The notes beneath the pieces are model-generated. The model did no database searches. It was not told the DNA's origin and saw only the letters and a list, made by a program, of their open reading frames with translations. The position numbers and the translations under genes were made by a program. Of a stretch of 42,736 nt of DNA, positions 25,639 through 32,143 are shown one piece after another (the stretch's first letter is position 1; every line of letters starts with the position of its first letter). The DNA lies in contig CAYQOU010000035.1 of NCBI GenBank assembly GCA_964419255.1, positions 1 through 42,736 on the forward strand, given 5' to 3'. This stretch comes from CAZPHU01 sp964419255 (GTDB taxonomy: Bacteria; Fibrobacterota; Chitinivibrionia; Chitinivibrionales; CAYFVL01).

Positions 25639-26259
25639 CTATACGTGAGCCCTGATCTCATCGCGAGTCAGCGATTTACCGAACAAAACGCCGGAAGGAT
25701 CCTGTGCGCGCGAATCGGCAAGAGATCCCAGGTCAAACGGCTCGAATCCTGCATCGCGAATTAGCTTTGCCGCCACTTCTTTGGCCGCCTTGTCGTTTCC
25801 CGCATAGGGAACCGATATGGGATGGTGGGGATCGTGGGCGTATTGACGGAGATCTTTGTAATGGACGCTGCTGAACGCACGAACGACACGCGCCTTTGGA
25901 AGCCGTTGCTGAGTCGCCTCACCGGATGCAATATCTCGCTCAAGTATGTCCAATGCAACATCTCCATCCCTTTGCGGAAATGGATTCATGGCATCGAGCA
26001 CGATCTTACCACCTATATGAGGTATAATCTGCGGAAAAACATCCACAATCGCGCCCATTGGTATGGCCAGAAAAACGACATCACCAAACCGCGCCGCCTG
26101 AGCACATGTTCCACTCTCTGCGTTTCTGCCAAGCTGACTCACCTCATAGGTCAGCTCCTCTGGATGGCGAGAGCTGATCATGACTTTATGGCCCGCTTTG
26201 GCCCATAAACGAGCAAGTGTTCCACCAACGTGCCCCGCACCAATAATTCCGATATTCAT
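25639..26259 (-). CDS. F420H2:NADP oxidoreductase-like protein
   Basis: A 206-residue Rossmann-fold oxidoreductase. The NADP-binding motif GIIGAGHVGGTLARLWAKAG is at the N-terminus, followed by MISSRHPEEL (phosphate-binding arginine), VVFLAIPMGAI and VLDAMNPFPQRDG. The family also includes bacterial NADPH-dependent reductases that do not use F420, so the cofactor partner is uncertain. It is separated from ilvB by 106 nt and a terminator-like hairpin, so it may be a separate unit. It is not ilvC: too short and lacking the ketol-acid reductoisomerase C-terminal domain. Confidence 0.8.
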   Translation of the reverse strand: MNIGIIGAGHVGGTLARLWAKAGHKVMISSRHPEELTYEVSQLGRNAESGTCAQAARFGDVVFLAIPMGAIVDVFPQIIPHIGGKIVLDAMNPFPQRDGDVALDILERDIASGEATQQRLPKARVVRAFSSVHYKDLRQYAHDPHHPISVPYAGNDKAAKEVAAKLIRDAGFEPFDLGSLADSRAQDPSGVLFGKSLTRDEIRAHV

Positions 26260-26313
26260 GACCGCCTCCTTTCCATTACATATCCACTTCTACAAGCATG
26301 CAAAATAAATGCC

Positions 26314-26355
26314 AAAAAGAGGGAAACCTGTGAACAGCTCCTTTCCCCCCTTTTT
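26314..26355 (-). terminator. Intrinsic terminator after ilvB
   Basis: On the minus strand AAAAAGGGGGGAAA pairs with TTTCCCTCTTTTT across a 15-nt loop, with the T-run as part of the 3' arm. It lies about 10 nt past the ilvB stop at 26366. Confidence 0.65.
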
Positions 26356-26365
26356 CGCAGAATAG

Positions 26366-28048
26366 TCAGAGACATTCGATTCCTTTTCTTTTGCAAATCA
26401 TCGAGTGATTAGCACCACCGGGAGGCACCATAGGAAAAACCATCTCCTGGGCACCGATTGCAATCTCTATCAAAGACGGTCCCGGGTTGACTAACGCTTC
26501 GGTCAAATCAGCCAGGCGTTCATCCTGCCTCTCCAGCCTAAATCCCTTAATGCCAAAGTTTGCGGCTATTGCCGTAAAATCCGGCCCGGCATCAAATGAG
26601 GATGCAAAGGATCTGCCATCGTAAAAAAGCTCCTGCTGCTGCTTTACCAATCCAAGTGTTTCATTGTTAAGCAAAACGATTTTGACATTCAGATCCAATT
26701 CGGCAAGAGTTGCCAGCTCCTGGATATTCATCAGCAGCGACCCATCTCCCGTAAAGCAGATAACCTCTCTGCCGGGATTTGCCAAAGCCGCACCGATCGC
26801 CGCGGGAAGTCCAAACCCCATGGTGCCTAATCCTCCCGAGGTGAGAAATGTAGCAGGCTTTTTAAAAGGATATGCCTGAGCAACCCACATCTGATGCTGT
26901 CCAACATCAGTAGTTACGATAGTATCCTTACCTGCCAATGCACCAACAGTGGCGATAAGTGAGAGTGGATGGTCAGGATTGGTTACCGAATCCATATGAT
27001 CGTAACTGGTTTGGCGCAGATGACCAATTTGTGAATGCCAGTTGCTTAGACTGCCATGACCTACAAGCCCAATCAGCCGCTCCAATGCCCACCCGATATC
27101 AGCCTGCAGACCGATATTCGAGCGGCAAATCTTATCGATCTGCGCATCGTCAATATCGATATGAACTATCCTGGCCTCCGGACAAAAATCCGAATGATTT
27201 CCGATCGCACGATCATCGAACCTCACACCAAAGGCCAGGATAAGATCTGATTGGGCAAGGGCCCGGTTGACAAATTGCGCTCCATGCATCCCAAGCATCC
27301 CCATAAACAGGGGGTGATCGCTCTCTATTGCCCCCAGTCCCATGAGTGTCGAGGCTATCGGAATATTCGTCTTTTCGGCAAACCTCCTCAGTATATCCGA
27401 TGCTCCGCTATTGATTATCCCCCCTCCGATATACATAAACGGTCTCTGAGCAGCATTGATTTCATTGGCAATCGCTGTAAGTTTCTCCTCGTGGACACAT
27501 ATGCATTTTCCCGGCGCCGGATAAGGAGGAAAAGTATCACATTCAAACACCTTCTTTTGAACATCCTTAGGGATATCTATTAAAACAGGCCCCGGTCGCG
27601 GTCCCATCGCGATTTCAAACGCCCTGGGAATTGCACGATAAAGCTCTTCGGGCTCCTTAACCTGTATGCAGAAACGGGTCACCGGTGCAGCCATTGCACA
27701 GATATCAACCTCCTGAAACGCATCCGTGCCCAGGTAGGAAGTCGGAACCTGGCCGGTAATAGCAACCACTGGAACCGAATCCATCTTCGCATCAGCCAGC
27801 GCGGTAAGCAGGTTGGTTGCTCCGGGGCCGGATGTGGCAAAGCACACCGCGGGCCGGCCGGTCGACCTTGCCATCCCCTGAGCGATAAACCCGGCGCCTT
27901 GCTCATGACGGGCAAGGATATGCCGAATCGAGCTGCTTCGCAACGCATCATAGAGAGGAAGATTTGACCCGCCTGGAATGCCGGCAATGGTTTCGATACC
28001 ATAATACTCGAGTGTGGCGATGGTAAACTGGGCTCCTGTCAATTTCAT
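26366..28048 (-). CDS. ilvB: Acetolactate synthase, large (catalytic) subunit
   Basis: A thiamine-diphosphate enzyme that joins two pyruvates to 2-acetolactate (or pyruvate and 2-ketobutyrate), the first common step of valine, leucine and isoleucine synthesis. It has 560 residues. E49 in ARHEQGA is the cofactor-activating Glu. GPGATNLLTALADA, the FAD-binding region at about 200-330, and the ThDP/Mg motif GDGS (434-437) to NN (461-462) are all present. The end (MVFPMVPPGGANHSM) resembles enteric IlvB/IlvG. AAAGGAG lies 8 nt before the ATG. No ilvN, ilvC or ilvD is adjacent. Expression should be set by two tandem attenuators at 28087-28386. Confidence 0.94.
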   Translation of the reverse strand: MKLTGAQFTIATLEYYGIETIAGIPGGSNLPLYDALRSSSIRHILARHEQGAGFIAQGMARSTGRPAVCFATSGPGATNLLTALADAKMDSVPVVAITGQVPTSYLGTDAFQEVDICAMAAPVTRFCIQVKEPEELYRAIPRAFEIAMGPRPGPVLIDIPKDVQKKVFECDTFPPYPAPGKCICVHEEKLTAIANEINAAQRPFMYIGGGIINSGASDILRRFAEKTNIPIASTLMGLGAIESDHPLFMGMLGMHGAQFVNRALAQSDLILAFGVRFDDRAIGNHSDFCPEARIVHIDIDDAQIDKICRSNIGLQADIGWALERLIGLVGHGSLSNWHSQIGHLRQTSYDHMDSVTNPDHPLSLIATVGALAGKDTIVTTDVGQHQMWVAQAYPFKKPATFLTSGGLGTMGFGLPAAIGAALANPGREVICFTGDGSLLMNIQELATLAELDLNVKIVLLNNETLGLVKQQQELFYDGRSFASSFDAGPDFTAIAANFGIKGFRLERQDERLADLTEALVNPGPSLIEIAIGAQEMVFPMVPPGGANHSMICKRKGIECL

Positions 28049-28086
28049 ATGCCGCTCCTTTGTAAGTTAATGAAGTGTATTCATTC

Positions 28087-28124
28087 AAAAAAAAAGCTCC
28101 CGTCGGTTTCCCACCGACAGGAGC
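28087..28124 (-). terminator. Attenuator terminator 2 of the ilvB leader
   Basis: On the minus strand GGAGC-x-GTCGGT type arms (28096-28107 and 28113-28124, one mismatch in 12) form a hairpin followed by nine U's, ending 39 nt before the ilvB start. The 5' arm segment CTGTCGGT (28120-28113) can instead pair with GCCGATAG (28197-28190) inside leader peptide 2, giving an antiterminator of 8 pairs including two G-U. Confidence 0.85.
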
Positions 28125-28152
28125 CTGGTCATCAAGCTCATTTGGCGGGAAT

Positions 28153-28245
28153 CTATTCTCGCGGATATACCACGACGACAACCGATAGGCTATCGGCAAC
28201 CACGACCACCAGACGAGCTGTTGTATAAAGATTATGTTTCATCAT
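28153..28245 (-). CDS. Valine-rich leader peptide 2 (ivbL-like)
   Basis: A 30-codon ORF that starts ATG-ATG with AAGGA 9 nt upstream. It contains the run VVVVADSLSVVVVV (codons 13-26): nine valines plus three leucines in 30 residues, using all four Val codons. This is the signature of a translational sensor for charged tRNA-Val, like E. coli IvbL. The central part can itself fold (CCGATAG against CTATCGG). The ORF stops 29 nt before terminator hairpin 2. Slow translation through the Val runs would be expected to favour read-through into ilvB. Confidence 0.85.
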   Translation of the reverse strand: MMKHNLYTTARLVVVVADSLSVVVVVYPRE

Positions 28246-28259
28246 TTACGTATTTCCTT

Positions 28260-28298
28260 AAAAAAAAAGCCCCTGCCGACTCGCTCGGCAGGGGCTTT
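28260..28298 (-). terminator. Attenuator terminator 1 of the ilvB leader
   Basis: A perfect 11-bp GC-rich stem: GCCCCTGCCGA (minus 28295-28285) against TCGGCAGGGGC (28279-28269), loop of 5 nt, extended by AAA/TTT and followed by nine U's. Its 5' arm CCTGCCGA is perfectly complementary to TCGGCAGG (28331-28324) in the last codons of leader peptide 1, giving the antiterminator. Confidence 0.9.
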
Positions 28299-28320
28299 AA
28301 ACTTTGTATATATAATACAC

Positions 28321-28386
28321 TCACCTGCCGATAGAGTTTTTCCTCTCGACCTTGACTACGACAGTGGTGAGTACCAGTTTTTGCAT
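28321..28386 (-). CDS. Val/Leu leader peptide 1
   Basis: A 21-codon ORF beginning MQKLVLTTVVVKV: five Val, two Leu and one Ile. It ends 23 nt before terminator 1. The leader RNA shows a complete classical attenuator. Segment 1, ACTCACC (28372-28366, over the Leu/Thr codons), pairs with segment 2, GGTGAGT (28325-28319). The adjoining TCGGCAGG (28331-28324) pairs with the 5' arm of the terminator. The ribosome site is weak (AAAGAAAG, about 5 nt upstream), which is the main doubt. It is far too short for ORF-length filters. Confidence 0.72.
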   Translation of the reverse strand: MQKLVLTTVVVKVERKNSIGR

Positions 28387-28480
28387 ATCGACTTTCTTTA
28401 TAATAATGTTCCTACTCTAAAACTAAAAACATGCACCATGGGAATCAAGTACTTTTTACTAACCTGGTTACATTTATATC

Positions 28481-28521
28481 CTGAATTGTCAGAATCGTCG
28501 CGACAGAATCGCACAATTTAG
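28481..28521. repeat. Palindromic intergenic repeat, copy 5
   Basis: CTGAATTGTCAGAATCG, TCGCGAC, then AGAATCGCACAATTTAG: near-palindromic, matching copy 1 at 12899-12938. It begins 6 nt after the stop of the FeoB-associated gene on the minus strand, a typical spot for a transcript-end hairpin, and precedes the ilvB leader. Confidence 0.65.
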
Positions 28522-28526
28522 ATGGT

Positions 28527-28700
28527 TTATGTGTCTTTTTTCTCTTCCTTTTTTTCCGATTGGATTTGCTGCTCACAAGCCTCGCAACTCCCGCTACTGC
28601 AGCTGCTGCATCCCTTATCCCGGAAAGCCCCACGAAGCCAGTATAACAGCCCTATCAATGCAACCATCACGGCTACCGTCACGAGTATGTTCTGTATCAT
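28527..28700 (-). CDS. FeoB-associated Cys-rich membrane protein
   Basis: A 57-residue protein missed by length cut-offs. One membrane helix (NILVTVAVMVALIGLLYWL) is followed by a Cys-rich segment, CSSCSSGSCEAC, and a charged Lys/Glu tail. This is the layout of the small FeoB-associated proteins usually encoded right after feoB; they are thought to help ferrous iron uptake, though the mechanism is not settled. AAAGGGG lies about 8 nt upstream of the ATG. It is intact although the feoB next to it is not. Confidence 0.85.
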   Translation of the reverse strand: MIQNILVTVAVMVALIGLLYWLRGAFRDKGCSSCSSGSCEACEQQIQSEKKEEKKDT

Positions 28701-28718
28701 AAGCCAGCCCCTTTCTTT

Positions 28719-28967
28719 TTACAAGGAATACGTAATGGCCTGCCACATATATTTACTGGAAACCAAGAGCCTTTCCTCCCTGATAAATAGCAACCGCAAC
28801 AATGCAGGGAGTGTATAGAAGCATAAATGCCATAAAAGCCGGGCCCGCAAGTGCAGTAAAAAGGTTGGCGATCTTTCTTTGGAGCGATTCGCTGTCTGTA
28901 TCCTGCTCATTTCCCACGACCTCTTTGGCCACAAACCCGCTCAACAGAGCCACCGCCCGGAGGCATC
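28719..28967 (-). pseudogene. feoB: feoB C-terminal remnant
   Basis: Only about 80 codons resembling the end of the ferrous iron transporter FeoB remain: AVALLSGFVAKEVVG, then AFMAFMLLYTPCIVAVAIYQGG. A frameshift near GKALG moves to another frame ending SSKYMWQAITYSL. Full FeoB has roughly 700 or more residues, with an N-terminal GTPase domain and most membrane helices; all of that is missing. The remnant begins directly after the feoA stop, with an in-frame TGA just upstream, as if one deletion had removed about 2 kb. Misassembly of a draft genome is an alternative. Confidence 0.75.
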
Positions 28968-28970
28968 AAA

Positions 28971-29216
28971 CTAGATCGGGTGTTGGGTCTCTTCAGTGGC
29001 TTCTACGTGCAGCAGACACGCCTCACGAATGCGAAGACTCACGTGAAATTGCTTGACTACAAGTTCGAGTGGATCACGCAAAGGTGCATATTTGACGATC
29101 TTCACCGGAGTTCCTCTGGTAAACCCCATCTCAAGAAGCCGCTTGCGAATCGGACCATTTCCCTCGATTCTTTTGACTACTACGGTTTGACCCTCACGGC
29201 AATCGGTGAGTTTCAT
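28971..29216 (-). CDS. feoA: FeoA iron-transport accessory protein
   Basis: An 81-residue SH3-like protein: MKLTDCREGQTVVVKRIEG, IRKRLLEMGFTRGTPVKIVKYAPLRDPLELVV, and VSLRIREACLLHVEA, all normal FeoA motifs. FeoA supports FeoB in ferrous iron uptake. Here it lies between a Fur-FeoA fusion gene and the feoB remnant, so its usual partner is not available from this locus. Confidence 0.93.
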   Translation of the reverse strand: MKLTDCREGQTVVVKRIEGNGPIRKRLLEMGFTRGTPVKIVKYAPLRDPLELVVKQFHVSLRIREACLLHVEATEETQHPI

Positions 29217-29266
29217 CTTTTCCTCGATCTCTTTGTGTAGAGAGTTTTTTCATGCATTGCAAAATG

Positions 29267-29956
29267 TCACCCTATCAGGTTAACCATCACTCGCTGGCTC
29301 TGTCCCCGGCCTAGAGCAATCCTGGTTCCGTTAATATGTATCACTGACATCCCTGACGTATTGCTGATCACCTCTCCCTGCACCCCCGGGAGGATTCCCA
29401 TATCCATAAGCCTGCGCCCCTGCATTAAGCCCGTCTGTCGTCTACTGACAATGTTTTCTATCCTAAACCGCCCCCCCGGCTCTACCATAGCCAGAGGTAT
29501 AACCCTTCGCGCCTGTTCACCGAAGCATTCCGCACAAAATCCGTAGATCTGCAGTTTGTGGTTAAAGGCATGAAATCCTTTCTTAGCAGCCTCTTCCAAC
29601 TGAAGTTTTTCTATTTCGGGCGCGAAAAATTCAAGAATTTTCCCGCACCGAATACAGTAGAGGTGATCATGGTGTTCATTGAGATGCAGATGCTCATAAA
29701 CGATTCGGTTGTCAAAGGTCTTTCGGGTGGCAAAGCCGTAATCGATAAGGATTTGCATCGTTTTTTCGATCAGTTGACGGCTCACCGAAGAGCCCCCTTT
29801 ATCTATACTCTGCTCTATCTGCTCGATACTCAGATGCTCATCGGTAGAAAAGAAACGAGTTACGATTTGTCTAATATCTCCGCTCACCTGCACATCGTTG
29901 ATTTCCAGAAAACGAAGACATTCCTGCAGTATATGATCATGATTACGTTGATTCAC
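29267..29956 (-). CDS. Fur-family regulator fused to a FeoA domain
   Basis: A single uninterrupted frame of 229 residues. Residues about 1-150 are a Fur-type winged helix and dimerisation domain (FFSTDEHLSIEQIEQSI, SRQLIEKTMQILIDYGFA, then CIRC and CAEC zinc-type cysteine pairs and a DHLYCIRCGKI segment). Residues about 155-229 are a FeoA/SH3-like domain (IPLAMVEPGGRFRIENI, LMQGRRLMDMGILPGVQGEVI, RIALGRGQSQRVMVNLIG). The start is uncertain: a GTG at 29956 has GAGAGG 4 nt upstream; a TTG at 29977 is also in frame. It overlaps the preceding fur gene by 14 nt with the GTG start. The layout recalls DtxR/MntR repressors, which also carry an SH3-like C-terminus. Confidence 0.88.
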   Translation of the reverse strand: MNQRNHDHILQECLRFLEINDVQVSGDIRQIVTRFFSTDEHLSIEQIEQSIDKGGSSVSRQLIEKTMQILIDYGFATRKTFDNRIVYEHLHLNEHHDHLYCIRCGKILEFFAPEIEKLQLEEAAKKGFHAFNHKLQIYGFCAECFGEQARRVIPLAMVEPGGRFRIENIVSRRQTGLMQGRRLMDMGILPGVQGEVISNTSGMSVIHINGTRIALGRGQSQRVMVNLIG

Positions 29957-30380
29957 GACACCTCTCACATATGCCAAAAATTTGTACGGTATGTTTGGTT
30001 ATTGCAAAGCCGTGTTGTCGAGCCATTGAGCCGATTATTTGCTCCAACTGCGAATCGGCAAATTCATCGATTCTCCCACATTTTTCGCAGATAAGATGCT
30101 CATGGTGACACACACCGGTGATCAGCTCATAGTGAGCATGAGGATGGTTGAAGTCGATTTTTCTGATAAGACATGCATTTTCCAGATGGGTTATGGTTCT
30201 ATAAACAGTGGCTCTGCTTACCGATGCTTTTTTTCTGCGTATCGCCACCACCAGCTCTTCCACATCAAAATGGCTGGGACCGGCTATAATCTGCTCCAAC
30301 ACGGCTTTCCGTTGAGGTGTTCGGGCAAGTCCCTCATTTTTCAGATAAGCCATAAATGCAGAATAGATAGCAGTAGACAT
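29943..30380 (-). CDS. fur: Fur-family metal-dependent repressor
   Basis: A ferric uptake regulator family protein of about 145 residues. The winged helix includes ARTPQRKAVLEQI and SRATVYRTITHLE. The metal region is HAHYELITGVCHHEHLICEKCGRI, with a second pair in GICERC, giving two CxxC zinc sites. It could sense iron, zinc or peroxide; the iron-operon setting favours iron. I place the start at the ATG 30380; a TTG at 30389 lies only 4 nt after GAGG. A Fur-box-like palindrome and a TATAAT hexamer lie just upstream, so it probably represses itself and the operon. Confidence 0.88.
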   Translation of the reverse strand: MSTAIYSAFMAYLKNEGLARTPQRKAVLEQIIAGPSHFDVEELVVAIRRKKASVSRATVYRTITHLENACLIRKIDFNHPHAHYELITGVCHHEHLICEKCGRIDEFADSQLEQIIGSMARQHGFAITKHTVQIFGICERCREST

Positions 30381-30405
30381 AGAAGGCAAAACACCTCAGA
30401 ATAAT

Positions 30406-30434
30406 TGAGATAGCATCTCATCTAATCTATTATA
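30406..30434 (-). promoter_or_regulatory. Fur-box-like operator and -10 hexamer of the iron operon
   Basis: TGAGATAGCATCTCA at 30406-30420 is a 7-1-7 inverted repeat with 6 of 7 arm matches, the layout of the Fur box (TGATAAT-n-ATTATCA). On the minus strand, TATAAT lies at 30434-30429, so the palindrome covers the expected +1 region and would block transcription when bound. No good -35 is visible. Confidence 0.55.
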
Positions 30435-30546
30435 TGCGAGTTTATCCGCGCAAGATTGTATAATTGTTTTACATCCTCTTTTCGGAGATATATTTTGTTT
30501 ACCGTTAACTGCTAGCCCGTCGGCCCATCGGGGCAAAAAAAATATT

Positions 30547-31773
30547 ATGAAACCCACCAGATCATTACTGCTGTTTTTTTCTCTGGTTCTCTTCCTTCCG
30601 ACTTATGCCATCGGAACAGAATTCCCGGAAGAGCCGTTTATCGACTCCGTACAGGAGCACTTTTCGAGTTCTGTCAGCCATGATCCGCTGCTTACAACCC
30701 AGCACACTCAGCGCTCAGCACGCAGTTCGGCGTTAGCGTATGCGGGAATTGCACTGCCCAGTGGACCGGCAACCGCATTTCTTAACCCCGCGCTTCTATA
30801 TGCCTGGGGGCACAATCAGCCGTCCACGGTGATTGGGATCTCATACGGCCGTGATTCAATCTACCAGGAGCATATCACCGGGGCAAGCATCTGCAGGAAA
30901 CTGTCGCCTGTACTCAGTCTCGGTGGCCTTTATCGGTATCTTAAAACATCCGGCCAGAATAATACTCACGAGGCGAATGTATCATTGTCTGGAAGACTCT
31001 TCAATGAAAGTTATAATCAGGGACCGGTCGACTTGGGCTTGAATATACGCTGGGAGCTGATGAAACAAAGCCAGTCTGTATATGGCTCACATGTGGTTCA
31101 CGGATCGTTCACCGGCGGTCATGGAGTAGCTGCTTACAATCCAACGGATACGATGATTGGAGAGAGAAAAGCTTTCACCCACACAGAAAACCGGTTCACC
31201 CTGGATATCGGCTTTTTTCAAAGCCGTATCGCTGAGAACATCGATTTCGGTATCACTTTTACCAACCTCCTCGGCTACTGGATTTCGAAAGATGAGCCGG
31301 CCATGAGACGCAAACGACTCTACTTTCCTGCAGATACTGCTGAGAACGAAAATACCGTGCCCTCAGACACTACCTCTTACACCGATTCATTATTTTTTGT
31401 TTCCGAAGATTCTCGTGAGTGGGTGGATGGAAAATACAGAGGATTAACCGCCGGGATTGTTTTTAGTAAACAGCTTGTGCAGGATAAGATTCTCATCCAG
31501 ATACCCCTGGATATAGAATTTTTAGGCCTGCTCAAGCGCTCCGTTCATACACACACGATTCTTCGCATCGGCGCTGAGCTGTGGATAAATGAAAACTACA
31601 GCCTGCGATTCGGCTACGCACGGGCACCTATGACCTATCACGGCGACTTTTCTAAACTGGAGAATCATCATCTCTTCAGCGGTGGCGCCGGTTTTAGTCT
31701 CAACCACATTGCCATCGATTTATATATCAAGGGATCACAGGAGTGGGGCCTCTCGGCTCAGCTCGGATTTTAA
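30547..31773 (+). CDS. Outer-membrane beta-barrel protein
   Basis: A 408-residue outer-membrane protein. It has a signal peptide (SLLLFFSLVLFLPTYAIG) and, after a short linker, RSSALAYAGIALPSGPATAFLNPALLY, the small-residue N-terminal region typical of PorV/FadL-like barrels in Fibrobacterota and Bacteroidetes. Alternating amphipathic strands run to the end, which finishes LSAQLGF, a terminal Phe as needed for barrel insertion. The function is unknown; PorV homologues handle type IX cargo, FadL ones carry hydrophobic substrates. It is divergent from fur, so the operator at 30406 might affect it too. No good ribosome site. Confidence 0.7.
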   Translation: MKPTRSLLLFFSLVLFLPTYAIGTEFPEEPFIDSVQEHFSSSVSHDPLLTTQHTQRSARSSALAYAGIALPSGPATAFLNPALLYAWGHNQPSTVIGISYGRDSIYQEHITGASICRKLSPVLSLGGLYRYLKTSGQNNTHEANVSLSGRLFNESYNQGPVDLGLNIRWELMKQSQSVYGSHVVHGSFTGGHGVAAYNPTDTMIGERKAFTHTENRFTLDIGFFQSRIAENIDFGITFTNLLGYWISKDEPAMRRKRLYFPADTAENENTVPSDTTSYTDSLFFVSEDSREWVDGKYRGLTAGIVFSKQLVQDKILIQIPLDIEFLGLLKRSVHTHTILRIGAELWINENYSLRFGYARAPMTYHGDFSKLENHHLFSGGAGFSLNHIAIDLYIKGSQEWGLSAQLGF

Positions 31774-31788
31774 TCTGTCGATCTTAGC

Positions 31789-32067
31789 TTACCGATTTTT
31801 TCGACTCTGAGGTTTTTTGCAGGATTTTGTTTTTTGTTTCCCCGTTTCATTCTTCCGGGATTTATCATCCGATGAGTCTGAGATCACCGGGTTAATCGGA
31901 CTATCATCCACCACAGGCGCGGGAGCACCGTCAACTTTTTTAACGCCCTTTGTCTCGGACGGGCTCTGCAGACGCCCCTCGGCAATGACCACCTGGCTTA
32001 TACCGACAGACAATATGCTTATCAAAGCAACCATAAGAAACTTTTTTACTCTGCTTGTCATATTCAT
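31789..32067 (-). CDS. Small exported basic protein, unknown function
   Basis: A 92-residue protein. The first 30 residues are a signal peptide (KKFLMVALISILSVGISQVVIA). The mature part is low complexity: a Pro/Asp/Ser-rich middle (APAPVVDDSPINPVISDSSDD) and a strongly basic Lys/Arg/Gln tail. AGAGGG lies 5 nt before the ATG, which supports it being a real gene. I recognise no family. It lies 76 nt downstream of the FadL-like gene in the same direction. Confidence 0.6.
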   Translation of the reverse strand: MNMTSRVKKFLMVALISILSVGISQVVIAEGRLQSPSETKGVKKVDGAPAPVVDDSPINPVISDSSDDKSRKNETGKQKTKSCKKPQSRKNR

Positions 32068-32143
32068 TCACACCCTCTTACTGAAGATAGTCCGCAACTG
32101 GCATTCAGGTCAAGTCGGATTCGTAAAATCCACAAATTATTTG

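Noticed and set aside
25639..26259. ilvC (ketol-acid reductoisomerase) next to ilvB
   Set aside because: The protein has only 206 residues, lacks the C-terminal KARI domain, and matches F420/NADP oxidoreductases.
28445..28633. 62-codon minus-strand frame across the palindromic repeat
   Set aside because: It is a shadow of the FeoB-associated gene in another frame.
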